Below are positions 24,147-34,575 of a DNA stretch of 64,000 bases, piece by piece (position 1 is the stretch's first letter; each line of letters begins with the position of its first letter). The notes beneath the pieces were generated by a model that worked only from the letters and a program-made list of their open reading frames with translations, was not told the DNA's origin and did no database searches. Origin of the DNA: Phlebiopsis flavidoalba (lineage: Eukaryota > Basidiomycota > Agaricomycetes > Polyporales > Phanerochaetaceae); the NCBI GenBank assembly GCA_035772785.1, contig JAOCPU010000003.1, forward strand, positions 62,001-126,000, written 5' to 3'. A program made the position numbers and the translations under genes.

Positions 24147-24583
24147 GGTGGTATAGTTCTATCAAGGTGACGGTTGGTGATAAGCAGGAGTAGAAAGAGC
24201 GGCCTCAGGGTTTGTGCTTTATGTGCAATCCGCCCGAGGATATGCGCAGATGACTTACTGTAGTGACGTACGAATGTGGTGGGCAATTCTCTTCCAGCCA
24301 GTCGCGCTTGTGATTCCAGCCTCGGGTGTGCTATTTGTTAGCCGGGATACGCGGTGCGTTTATGAACCCAACCCTCGTTTGATAGATAGAGTGGGTTTCT
24401 GAGAGTGCGAAGATCCCTGCAAAATCCGGATGCTGAGACATGGCGGTGTGGGTAGATATAGAGTGATGAGCGGCTCTGCCCTCCAAAGCTTCCTCTCAGG
24501 CTCAGTCCGATACCCAATATGTCGGTTGCAACACAAGCAGCCTCTCAGGCAGTCGCATCCCACAGATTCATTGGTACTCACAC

Positions 24584-25210
24584 ATGTCTGTATCGCTGGA
24601 CTTTTCTGACGTACAGATTTTGGACAGATATCGCCGGTATGCTCGGGCGAGGTTGATTCGCGCACTGGCTTCTCTGGCTAAGACCGGTCAACAGTCAACC
24701 TCACGGATGCTATCTTCAGGGGCTATTATCATGGGCGAAAGAAACACGATGGCACGTAAACAGCGTTATGACGTGGATTATCCTTCATTGACACGCCAAT
24801 GTAGATGACTTTGAAGCTATGCTTATACGATCTCGAGCAGCAGGCGTACAGTCCATGATTGTCACTGGAGGTAGCCTGCACGAGTCAAAAGAAGCTTTGG
24901 AACTATCCAAGAAGCATGAGCTGTACGCGACCGTCGGCTGTCATCCCACACGTTTCGGGTCAATTCGACGAGTAGTCAAGGGGGGACCTGACGCGTACCT
25001 TGAAGAACTCGACCAAGCTCATCGCTGACAATTCGAAGGGCAAAGGGCGTGTAGTTGCAGTGGGTGAATGCGGTCTCGGTATGCGCTGCACTAACCTCTC
25101 AAAAACGAAGATAGCTTAACCTTTCACCGTTCAGATTACGATCGTACACATTTTGCTCCTCCTGAGGTCCAACGAAAGTACTTCCGTACGTACTTTTTAC
25201 TGGCCTGGAG
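24584..25210 (+). CDS. TatD-family metal-dependent DNase, 3'-truncated
   Basis: TatD hydrolases are metal-dependent deoxyribonucleases of the amidohydrolase fold. An exon ending TDIA is spliced (intron about 24,638-24,694) to VNLTDAIFRGYYHGRKKHD. DDFEAMLIRSRAAGVQSMIV follows at 24,798-24,860. HELYATVGCHPTRFG at 24,917-24,960 contains the GCHP signature, and VVAVGECGL is near 25,055. A further exon reads DYDRTHFAPPEVQRKYF (about 25,137-25,185). Beyond about 25,200 the rest of the family (later metal-binding His and Asp residues) cannot be found. Only about half a TatD protein is present, so this is a truncated gene or an assembly break. The first exon has a frame problem, and the start at 24,584 is tentative. 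Confidence 0.7.
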
Positions 25211-25344
25211 GCATTTTTCTCGCTTATAGACCTGACTCTCGTGAAGCCGAATCTCCTAGGCTCTGTGTGTGTGTGGCGGTGAGTGTGTCCGTCCGTAGTT
25301 CCCGAGCGCCGGCGCTGAGCGCGCTGAAGGGATAACTAAAAGTT

Positions 25345-26035
25345 CACTACTGGTGACGAGAAGTGTGTGGCGGCGTCTGCCTGATGAGCAACCTCCCTCT
25401 CCTGGCCGGCTTGTACAGTATACAAGGCAAATCGGGGGGTATAGCTACGAAATATCCATCCGTAAGATGGACGGCAATCATTGCCGTTGGTATGTGTATC
25501 AATTCCGTACAGAATAGCACCTCCGAGTTCAACCATGCCTAGGTACCGCCAGTAAACCGTATCCTGATACTGGAGGTTTCCCGGCTGGAATCGCACGTCC
25601 GTCAAGCCTTTCAACCTTGACGATATGCGAAAGTTTTACGAGGACCCCACCGGAGGATGCGACGTACACCACCAATTTTGCAGCCTATCACTAAGGCCTG
25701 GAGACACAATCGGCTGTGGCTACGACTTCATCACGGTCTGGCCCTCTTCTTCACCTATAACGGGCCACCGCCTACCTGACGCTTTTAACGGCGTGTTGAT
25801 TAAACGTCCCCTCTAAATCACCTCGATGTGCTACGCGGCGATTGGGGTCGAAGGAGCTTTGCGAATTCGAGGGTGAACTTTGGTGGCGACCTGTTCCGGT
25901 GGAAAGAAAGGCAACGAGTGGGGGCGTGGAGAGTGGGAAGGCCATGTCGTCGAAAGTTGTCCGGGATCTAGGCATATCGGACGTCATGTGAAACGACGAG
26001 ACTTCCCACATACGAGGGAGGTTCGTAGGACAGGA
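25345..26035 (+). CDS. SPRY-domain protein (possible Ssh4/Ear1-type Rsp5 adaptor)
   Basis: Read across frames, this segment contains a B30.2/SPRY domain. MSNLPLLAGLYSIQGKSGG is at about 25,383-25,440 and KFYEDPTGG at about 25,632-25,660. PGDTIGCGYDFIT is at about 25,698-25,736, then RLPDAFNGV. YAAIGVEGA follows at about 25,832, and FGGDLFRWK with GNEWG near 25,880-25,920. Near 26,000-26,015 the reading NDE-LPTYEG (after one extra A) resembles the PPxY/LPxY motif that yeast Ssh4 and Ear1 use to recruit the Rsp5 ubiquitin ligase. No transmembrane segment was found; the N-terminus may be lost together with the TatD 3' end just upstream. Frame breaks are numerous, so the boundaries are approximate. 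Confidence 0.6.
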
Positions 26036-27537
26036 AGGTAGACGGCATATTCTTTACACGCACACCGGTTTAGTACTTGAAAGCAAGAGACCGCGAACCT
26101 ATGGGAGGCAAGTGCTGGCGCCCTGAGTCCGTGGCATGTCATCATGCGTGCGTACATCATTCATCACTTGAGTACACGCTGTTCGCTTCAGCATTGAGAT
26201 TTAAGCTTTTGACGCTTTCTACGCGATTTTCCATGATCCATGCTTCAGTGAGATACACAATATGGATCTTCAGGTTACCGTACCAATATAAAAGGTTCTT
26301 TTTCAGGAGCAGACGTCTCATCCTGAGATCATATTTTGTAGCTCAAAGCCTGAGGGCAAGGCTTATCCTACTAGCGTCCCGGTACTCTGAATCTTAAGTC
26401 AATGGCTATCGTGGTGACCAAACACAGCTCGTGCTCGGCCCTTTCAATTTGGAGGCGCCCGCTTTACTGTCCGAAGAATGGATGCTTCTGAGTTAGTACG
26501 ATCCTTCTTTGCATCACCCGCGTAAGTTGACCCTCGTTAAGCTCATCCCAGAATCATTCGCTGCAACAAAAAAGTGACGCGAAAAGCGGAAGCCCAGTAT
26601 CCGGACACACTAAACAACATACTAGCCCTTGTCTTCCTCTCAATACAGAAGCAACAAACCTTATGGCGGAGGTCAGAGGGTCGTCTATTCTCGCAGCTCT
26701 AGCGGTCCAAAGTACGCGTGAAATTAATTCTCTCCGTCACTCGTGCTGGACTTCTTCGGTAAAGCGCAATGGAGATGTGAGTTCCTAGTCCCTTCCATGA
26801 ATTAAGAAACGCCATACTGAAGACAATTTGCCCCGCCGAGAAGCAACACACCGTGGCGTTTAGCTTCGTCTCGGACCTATCCTATATCCGCCTCGCGACA
26901 AGATGCACATTAAATAACATGCTTTATACGGCGGTGCTCCATGGGACGGATTTCGACATGGACTCTAACCGATCAATATACCCAGTGGAGAACCACTTAC
27001 CTCCAAGTTAATTCAATTGTGCCCCAAAATAACGTGCGCTCTGCGAATCCCGTTGTTTTTTTCTCAAACCTTCGTCGCTGTCTTCAATATTTCTTAAAAT
27101 GGTACTCCTGATAAAACAGCGCGGTTTGAAATCACTTTTATAACGTGTAAGTCATTCTGTTGTTTCCACCTGCGGAAAATAATGGTTGAAGAATGATTTT
27201 GTTCGATGCTATTTTTGTCTGGCCCACAGGCGTTGTGGGACAGTCCTTGGACAGTCCTCAGAGCTCAAGGTGGTTTGTTTTGGCTTAGACTGCGGGACTA
27301 CATTTATTCGCGACGATATTGGCTTGATCACCTTCACACACTCCTTGTAGCGCTGACACTGGGTCCAGAGAGATCGAAGACTTTACGTGCCAACGAAGCG
27401 ATCACATGCCCACTATTTCGGTATTGGGGGATGAAGCCGCCTTTCGTATAAATGCACCCTCTTGACACCATTCGCCTCCAGCAGCTTCAGCAACTTGAAG
27501 AGCTCCACCTCTAGTTTCTCTAGCTACTTCGAACGCA
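26036..27537. other. 1.5-kb AT-richer region with no recognised gene
   Basis: No conserved domain, tandem repeat or terminal inverted repeat was recognised. Open frames are short and mutually overlapping. It may hold a decayed gene or transposon remnant, but nothing supports a call. Confidence 0.4.
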
Positions 27538-28440
27538 ATGGCCGCTCTCGCTATTAACCCCGGTGTCTGTGAGTTGTTGTGGGTGCCCATATGCTCGTTC
27601 AAATTAGATGGCTATTAAATACATATTTCGCAGATTTCATTTCTAACGCGCGGTACCAGTACGGTAGTCGACCTTTTGATTGACAGTCAGTTATCTACCT
27701 TCGGTGGTTCTAATTCGTGACTCACCTTGATGTCATAGTCTCACCCAACCCGAGTAAGTTCACGAGCTCACACCTTTGTATAACAGCAAAGCTCAGCTTA
27801 ATGGGATCCAGATGCCACGGTCCAGGGGATGGGCAAGGGATTCATACAGCACAATGCCGATGTTTCCGCTCAGCTTTGGATCATATATCCCGTTGACGGT
27901 ACCGATAATGTCTACAAGTTCAGGAACGCCGGAAGCCGCACCTATTTGGATCTCATTGATGGTAGGGTTTTTTAACACAGGAGTTTCACATCCACTAACG
28001 TTACATGACGTCTATCTCTGTACATAGGAAATCCGGCCGCTCACACCCCAATCGTAGGTAACTCCTGATTTCCAGCGGCGCGAAACTCCCAGAAGTGGCA
28101 AATTCTCGCTAATGGCAACAACACCGTTGCGTACGTTGGGGTCTTTCCGGCGTTGCTCCCTCGGAAGCTGAATGTGTTTCTCCTATTGACAGCATCCAGA
28201 ACGTCGCTTCGGGTAGTAAGTCATAGTATTGTCTTATGAGAGCGTGTCTTCCTGACGAGTGATGTCATATGCTGTAGCCTTCATTGATCTGTACCTCGGG
28301 TGAGTGGTTCGTTAATTACCGTAGGCTTCGTGCTAATGGGCATACTGATTAGTAACGACGATGATGGCACTGAGATCAACGGTTGGCCTGGTGTCCCTCC
28401 CACCAATCTCCACCAATCCTGGCGCCTGCAGGCCGCCTCC
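27538..28440 (+). CDS. R-type (ricin-B-fold) beta-trefoil lectin
   Basis: Predicted carbohydrate-binding beta-trefoil protein, a fold common among basidiomycete fruiting-body and defence lectins. The start at 27,538 opens a short exon (MAALAINPG). Three homologous subdomains follow, each ending in a QxW-like motif. The first has TVVDLLI (about 27,670) and AQLWII (about 27,875). The second has VYKFRNAGSRTYLDLIDG (about 27,911-27,963) and QKW (about 28,095). The third has IQNVASG (about 28,195), then FIDLYLG, GTEINGWPGVPP and HQSWRLQ (28,280-28,430). At least four short GT-AG introns interrupt it. No toxin A-chain or other catalytic domain is present, so this is a lectin domain only. Some frame breaks occur. 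The exact sugar specificity is unknown. Confidence 0.7.
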
Positions 28441-28739
28441 TAGGCAATAGTTCGCGGCCTGGTCGTCCAACGAAGGAGCACAGATGTTTGTATCGGTCCT
28501 GTACTTTCAGATGTGTCGTGTTTTACGAGTAGTTGGAAGAAATGAATCGATGTGTTGTCACTTGCAGCGGGGATAGTTACCACCACGAGCCTCCAGCAAT
28601 GCGGGAGGTGAACAAGCCATTGCTGTGAGTGTATGTATCAAGCAGATGCTGCTGTAGTGTGGAGCCACGCTCTAGATCTAATGAATTCGTGAACTATAAG
28701 ATATAACCAGATGTCGCGATAGTGCTGGCCGAGACAGAA

Positions 28740-30670
28740 AATATTATAACAAAACAAACTCCGCGTTTCCTAGATTTTACCGCTTCCAAGGAGCTCGCTT
28801 GTTTCTTCGTCGCCCAGCGTGATTCAACCTTGGTACGGTATTTGCGCGCCCACTGCAACACCTCGCCGCTAATGTCGCAGCCGTGGAGAACTAAGGAGCT
28901 TAGCTGTGATGACGTCTGCAAGTGAGGGCGTAGAATTATCCACTTGACTATTCGGCGCATCCTGGCTTCTCTCCTGTGACTGAGGGGGTATGCGCATCTT
29001 GACAGTGCGTATGACGACGCCGTCTCGCACCTCGGGACAGTGAGAAAGGTCCAGATGTACAAGATCTGGAAGCAATATGTCTGGATGATTCGTAGAGTGG
29101 CCTACGGGTTTCACTGATGGCGTCCAATACATGCTTGATGTGGTGCATGTACTTTAAGTGTAGAGTCTGTAGGGAGGTCGCGCGGGTGAGTAGTTCCACA
29201 AGGATGTGGGCATCTCGGAGCACACAGCGCGGTCGATGACTAGCTCTCGGAGGTGGGGTATGCAATCATGGGTGAGAAGATGCGTGAGGGATTCGTCCCA
29301 GAGGACCAGGACATTTCGTGAGCTTTAGAATTTGCAGCTTCGGTGCCAAGATAATAGGGGTCAGGGAAAAGGGGGCGAATTCAGATCCTTCGAGGGAGAG
29401 TTCGACCAAGTTAGGGAGGATCGAGAACGCTTCGGGAAGGGGATGCAGCCGCTCTTGGTCTAGTCTAAACATTACCGGTCCTTTGATCGTCATGTCGAGG
29501 TGCAGCTTTTCCAGGCTTGGATTGTGATGCAGAAGCGCGAGGACGTCTAGCAGATACTCTTGATGAAACCAGCCGCTATATGAGAGGGTGACAAGCTTTG
29601 TGCAATTGTCGGAGAGACTTCGCCAATTGATATCTACGTTTGACACCGTCAAATGACGTACGTTTAGGTCCGATTGTTCAAAAAAAACCAATCGAGTCCG
29701 GGCATCCAAATCGCGTTCTCTACACGTATAGTGTCCAACTGCCGAATGACGTCGTTCGTGTGGAGCAACGGAAGAGTTTGCCGAAATTTGGCCCAGGTCG
29801 ATATTGAGTGCAATGACAATGACCCGAAGGTGGTGAAAGGGAAGGTCATTGAGCAGCTCCAAAGCATACATCGTCTTGGAGTTGGAATTCTCGGAATTGA
29901 AGAGATAGAGTCTTCAGCCTCCCGCGACTGCGATCCTTCCAAAGTTTGACTTTTGACCTGGGGTTTCGGTTAGATAGAGATAGATGGGACCAAGCTGAAG
30001 GCATTTCGAGGACCACACGACGCCAGTCGTGGCAAACGTGTGACAATCCTATGACTTGAGCAGGGTCGGACTCGAGGACGTCAGAAAAGATCACGGATGC
30101 TATTTCAATCGGAAGCTGGCCGAAGTGATAGAATGTCTTGCTAGCGTGTCGTCGCTGTCGTTCGAGATACGAAGCCTGGTCTGCTTCAATTTCGGAGCGA
30201 AGAATCTCGAGCTCTACGCGTCGTTTTCTGATCCCCAGAGTCAATGCGTTCGAGAGCAAGATTTATCATCTGCAAGGCGGGTCCGTACTTCCGAATACTC
30301 GAAAACAGCCTTGCAGACCGTGCATACCCCTATTTTTCACAAGTGTCATCCAGAGGTAAAGGCAAATAGTAATCAAGCCTACCTGCCATCTTTCAGGGGC
30401 AATCTTGATCACTTCTTTGGAGTCTAGCAACGCGTCTTTGGGTCGCGCAAGCTTTTCGTATACAGCGGCTCGCGAGTCGTAGACGGTGGCATCCTTTAGA
30501 CCACCAAGCGCAATTGCCTTGTTTACAAATGAGTCTTGAGCAAAGCGTACAAAATTATGTGGGCACACCTTCGTAAGATACTTCAATGGCATCCTCGTAT
30601 CTCTGAGCGCGAAAACACGCGATACCATTTGCTGAAACGCGTCCTTGGTTTTGGCATTGGTGTTTGACAT
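28740..30670 (-). CDS. TPR and F-box protein with leucine-rich C-terminus
   Basis: Predicted substrate receptor of an SCF ubiquitin ligase. The start at 30,670 opens MSNTNAKTKDAFQQ and a tetratricopeptide region (KAIALGGLKDATVYDSRAA, then PKDALLDSKEVIKIAPERWQ, about 30,520-30,395), a layout common in agaricomycete F-box proteins. A charged helical linker leads to the F-box (GQLPIEIASVIFSDVLESDP, 30,125-30,065), followed by VCHDWRRVVLEMPSAWSHL. The rest, to about 28,740, is leucine-rich with repeat-like periodicity (for example VELSLEGSEFAPF, LEKLHLDMTIKG, LVHLDLSHCPEV). It ends near LHGCDISGEVLQWARKY. The large uninterrupted frame 29,871-29,266 supports coding. A few introns or frame breaks occur. 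The gene is divergent from the glucosylceramide synthase, about 230 bp apart. Confidence 0.75.
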
Positions 30671-30903
30671 GAATGGCCACAGCGCTGCTTAGTGGTTATC
30701 TGCGAGGAGAGTCTGCTTCCTCGGGATATAAGTATCAAGACCCTTTGAATATGAGAGCACGAAACGCGTACTAGGATATGCGACGTGACAGGGGGGGTGG
30801 TGAATGAGTGTGATTTTGCGAGACGCCTGACGCGAAGGAACAGGGCGGTTATTTTTGCCATTGTTGGGACGGGCCGACGCGCACTTCCCACGTGGGACTA
30901 AAC

Positions 30904-32451
30904 ATGACCGCAGACGACGACGTTCCGGCCAAGCGGGACATCCTCAAGCTTTCGCTTTCCAGTAGCATGGGCTGGTAATTGTATACCAATTTTATGCTCA
31001 CTTGGTCTTCTGGGATGCTGGACAGCGTAAGTCATAGACTGTTGTTTTATATCAATAGTATCCTCTGATGACGTCTGCATAGTCGGCAAAAACGCTATAC
31101 CGTCTACGCCCCTCGTTCTCCTCGCACTTTTCCCTGGCCCCCTGGCGTGTCCTCTAAGCTCCAGAAAAGCTGTGGCAGGGGTCTCAATTTTGCGTCCCCT
31201 CAAAGGACTTGATCCCAATCTCTACGAGAACCTCGAATCCACTTTCCACGCAAGAATACCCGAACTGTCGAGATATTCTTTGCCGTGGCAGACGAACATG
31301 ACCAGGCTTTATCCGTTGTCCGAGACCTCATCACAAAATACCCCAATGTCAATGCTCATATAGTTATTGGTATGCCCAAACCTCTAGTCTCGCAGCTGAC
31401 GGTCAAATCTCATTGTGTCCATAGGCGAGGAAGTTGTAGGAGTTAACCCTAAAGTCAACAACCTTGTCAGAGCCTACCGCCAAGCATCGCACGACATCCT
31501 CTGGGTCCTCGACTCCAACGTGATGGCAGACCCGGGGACACTCGCTCGATCCGTCGACATTTTGGAAGGACCTTTATCTATCGCAAACTCTTCGAAGAAG
31601 CGTATAGCTCTGGTTCAACCATGGTCCCATTCGCGTTTGCTACAGAGCCAGCCCTCGGGTCACACGTCGAACAAGCGTTTTTGAACACGAATCACGCCAA
31701 GATGTATAGTCGCGATCAATACCGTCGCCGTTGATTCTTGCGTATGTGGGGAAATCCAATCTCTATCGCAAATCCGACCTTGAACGCGTGGATGGATGGT
31801 ACTCTCAAGCAAGCCGGTAACGGCCACCAACGAGGCTCTCTCGACAGACGGGCCCCTTCCGGCCTTTGGCAGGTTCCATTGCCGAGGACAAACATGATTG
31901 CGAGCGCACTATGGCACGAGCTAGACGTGCGCCACGATCTGTCTTGCGTATGTCGCGCATAATGCGGTCGGAAATATGTCCATCGCCGATTATTTTTGGC
32001 GCAGAGTCCGGTGGATTCGTGTCCGGAAACATATGTTCTGGTTCTCGCCGGCCACGCTGGTCGAACCATTCACAGAGTCAATCGTGGCCGGCCTCCTAGC
32101 AAGTCTGGCCCTCCGCCATCTCCTCAGTATTCCCTTATGGCTCTTCCTTCCTCTGCATTTCATTGCATGGCTTTGCGTGGACCTTGGACGTCTATGAGTC
32201 TTGTGGCCGGACATCCTATGCCCCCGGGTGCTACCAAGTGGAAGTTCATCAGTGCGTGGAGTTTACGTGAAGGTATGGCCCTCCCAATTTGGCTATACGC
32301 GATCTGGGGGAGCACGGTAGACTGGCGAGGGAAAGCTTATGTCGTCATGCGTAACGGAGAAGTGCGGGAGGGCAACCCACGGGGATGCAGGTGGATGGCT
32401 ACGTTGGATGCCTTTGGGCGACGAGCAAAAACGACACGGAGCTCAGTATGA
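30904..32451 (+). CDS. Ceramide glucosyltransferase (GT21)
   Basis: Golgi/ER membrane enzyme that transfers glucose from UDP-glucose to ceramide, the first step of fungal glucosylceramide synthesis. A hydrophobic N-terminal segment is read near 30,970-31,025 (ending SLGLLGCWTA). The GT21 domain follows: GVSILRPLKGLDPNLYENLE (31,178-31,237), NPKVNNLVRAYRQASHDILW (31,448-31,507) and the D2 motif DSNV. PALGSHVEQAFLNTNHAKMY is near 31,650-31,705. The family's RxxRW motif is present as RRVRW near 32,000. C-terminal membrane segments follow (VAGLLASLALRHLLSIPLWL), then IWGSTVDWRGKAYVVMRNGE at about 32,303-32,362. The stop is at 32,449-32,451. A frame change of one base occurs near 31,240 and others around 31,740-31,960. 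The exact start is uncertain. Confidence 0.85.
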
Positions 32452-32555
32452 ACCCATTGGAACTTGCGCACGATTGAATGTATGTATAAAAAGCTAATTG
32501 CACACAAATCTTCTATCTTTTAAATGTTATCCCCGGGGATTTTATGCTTCTGCCC

Positions 32556-33483
32556 TCAGTGATGTTGAGGTTCAGGGAACGTCGGCGGCACATTGGAATA
32601 AGACGAGGGAGTGCGCACGCTTTCCTTGCGAGACATACGCAGAACGCTGCTGTAGCCCGGGGCTGGAGTTGGCCTGGTTGCGGGCGGGGTGGGAAGCGGG
32701 GAATTGGCAGCAGCAGTCGCTGCATTGGACCCAGGTTGGGTTTGTAGCAAGCGATGACTTAATCGCACCCATCGCCCAAGGGCCGTAGGTATTGAATAGT
32801 TGGGTACCCATCGAGAGGATGTTGGCGGGATTTTGTTGAACGTTCGGAGTTTGGCCAGCGGATGTACCGGTAGGCGGGCGCGTTCGCGGCTGCGGAGTTT
32901 GCTGACTTCGTCGCAATGCGCCACACTGCTTCCCAAATAGCGGTAGCTTTTGCCTGGACAAAGGAAATGGTGTTCGTTTTTTGGGCAGCGACGATGCCCG
33001 CGTCAAGGTTGGCCTCGTTTTTTTGCGGAAGTAGGGATCAAAGTAAGTTTGGTAAACGAAGGTGGAGCCCTGAATGAAATGCGTAAGTACGGGGGCTCTA
33101 CGAAGTCTATCACGGAATTACCTGAGTCTGGGGCAGGGCCATGAAGAGAAGGACCAGAGTTGCGTAGCTCCCAGTAGAAAGGGAACCTGGGGACGCACTC
33201 AGCAAACGCCTGTCAAGGACAAAAGGTGCACGGCAGCTCACCAGCTGATGAACCATTCTGCTACGTTCTCAAATGCGATGAAGGCACCAACGCAGGTCCA
33301 GTACTTCGCCCACCGTTCGAGGTCGGGCTCGGACAATGGCCTATGGGAAAGTGCTTTCCAAGTAGAGTATGCCGGAATTAGAAACGCAAACCAGGCTCTA
33401 CACGAGGGAAATTAGCTTTTACAGCATGCGAGCACAAGCGGTTTCACTTGCCCTATAATGCGCGACGCGAGAGCCATCAACAT
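32556..33483 (-). CDS. YOP1: ER membrane-shaping protein Yop1/REEP5 (TB2/DP1/HVA22 family)
   Basis: Reticulon-like protein whose hairpin membrane segments curve ER tubules. The start at 33,483 gives MLMALASRIIG, the usual Yop1 N-terminus. The conserved core is at about 33,325-33,245 (LERWAKYWTCVGAFIAFENV, then AEWFISW), then FYWELR near 33,178. The DxGI-type segment is broken by frame changes near 33,060-33,000. The C-terminal tail includes NVQQNPANILSMGTQLF, YGPWAMGAIKSSLAT and a Pro/Ser-rich end, PPTFPEPQHH, with the stop near 32,556. A probable GC-AG intron follows the first exon. The gene is convergent with the glucosylceramide synthase (105 bp between stops). Its upstream side is a GC-rich promoter-like stretch, then the 10-bp-phased element. 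Confidence 0.82.
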
Positions 33484-33690
33484 TTTGGGCAGAACAAAGT
33501 GGTCGTGTGAAGGGAAAAGGCTCGGGCGAGGATGCTCACAGCGGTCGCCCGGTGCACCGCCGCCCGCCGCCGGTGCGAACACGTCGGGGGTGGCCCCCCC
33601 CGGCGCGTCGCGAAGCGCGGGGTGACGCGGGTGACTTTCGAGCGCGGAATTGGACAAAAAATATGGTAAATACCCTGTCCAACGACTTGT
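33484..33690. promoter_or_regulatory. GC-rich upstream region of the Yop1 gene
   Basis: Very GC-rich (for example ggcgcgtcgcgaagcgcg at about 33,602-33,619, near-palindromic) directly upstream of the Yop1 start and next to the phased element. It is likely the Yop1 core promoter; no TATA box was recognised. Confidence 0.35.
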
Positions 33691-33800
33691 CACAACCGTT
33701 CACAATATCCCATAAATATCCATGAATTCTCACGCTCTTCCACAGTGGTGCACAAATGTCCACAACTCGTCATAAGCTGCCATGAACGCTCACTATGACA
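33691..33800 (+). repeat. Left phased array: eleven 10-bp units beginning CA(C/T)
   Basis: Eleven consecutive 10-bp units, starting at 33,691, 33,701 and so on to 33,791, all begin with CAC or CAT, and five of the eleven with CACAA, CACAG or CATAA-like starts at the array's left and centre. Example units are cacaaccgtt and cacaactcgt. The spacing is exact across 110 bp. Confidence 0.75.
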
Positions 33801-34170
33801 AGCTGTGAGACCCTGTGGTGAGATATGGCATGCCTTAGGCTTAATTTAACATACTACAGTCTCAGTAGTCATCTGCAATCAATATCTGGCTCTTACCAAA
33901 AAGTTACTTGCGGATAGTACTTACTTCCCTTACGCATTGCTACAGGGAGCTTTAGAGATAGAGCTTTCATTTTCTTTGACTGAGGTATTGTCATAGTCAA
34001 CACTAGGGGTGCTATTGAGTCAATACTTGCTGTGACCTAGTACTTGTCAATTACCTAAGCTTACCGGATTAGTATGGGTATCAGTTTCTCATAGTCACTC
34101 AGCCGCGCAGTGCCAAAAATGGAACTCGCAGTTGTGAATCTCTCTGGAGAATTATGGTCAGGGACCACTG

Positions 34171-34280
34171 TGCACCCTAGTGAATGGTTGTGCACAGTTG
34201 TGGAATGTCGTGGTGCGTTATGATAATCTGTGATAAGTCATGGAATATTGTGATACGTTGTGCATCATTGTGGAATTTTG
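34171..34280 (-). repeat. Right phased array: 10-bp units in inverted orientation
   Basis: Eleven consecutive 10-bp units all begin with TG, and most end in TTG, CTG, TCG or TCA. This is the reverse complement of the CACAA-type pattern of the left array. Example units are tgcacagttg and tgatacgttg. The phase is exact from 34,171 to 34,280. Confidence 0.75.
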
Positions 34281-34575
34281 TGAGGTGCCCAGTAATACAT
34301 GTGTTTCGATTTTTGTCCAGAAACAGCCTTCATAGGTGACGCGTGACATGCGCGGCCCAATGTCGGGATCGAGATGCCAGGAGATGGCCCGGACGAACAC
34401 GTGGGCAGCCGGCGCAGGCTGCTCTCGCCCCAGCCTTGCTCGCTGCCTATCAAGCCGTGCAGGTTGTTCATCCCTGGTCTTCGCGTTGGCCTTGCTGCTC
34501 TCAGCACGCCATCGCGGCGAAGCCCTCAGCTCGCAGCCGGACACAGTCCTCCTTCCCCCGTCTATCGCACACACC

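Larger units (their letters stand above)
33691..34280. mobile_element. Non-coding element bounded by inverted 10-bp-phased arrays (MITE-like)
   Basis: A 590-bp AT-richer stretch with no open frame. It is bounded by two 110-bp arrays in which the same short motif recurs every 10 bp in opposite orientation. Such subterminal repeats are typical of non-autonomous DNA transposons, where they bind transposase. No clean terminal inverted repeat or target-site duplication could be fixed by eye, so the superfamily is not assigned. Confidence 0.5.

Noticed and set aside
27538..28440. Ricin-like toxin
   Set aside because: Only lectin-type beta-trefoil motifs are seen. No ribosome-inactivating or other catalytic domain is encoded nearby.
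33691..34280. CRISPR-like array
   Set aside because: The units are 10 bp, degenerate and without spacers, and the host is a eukaryote.
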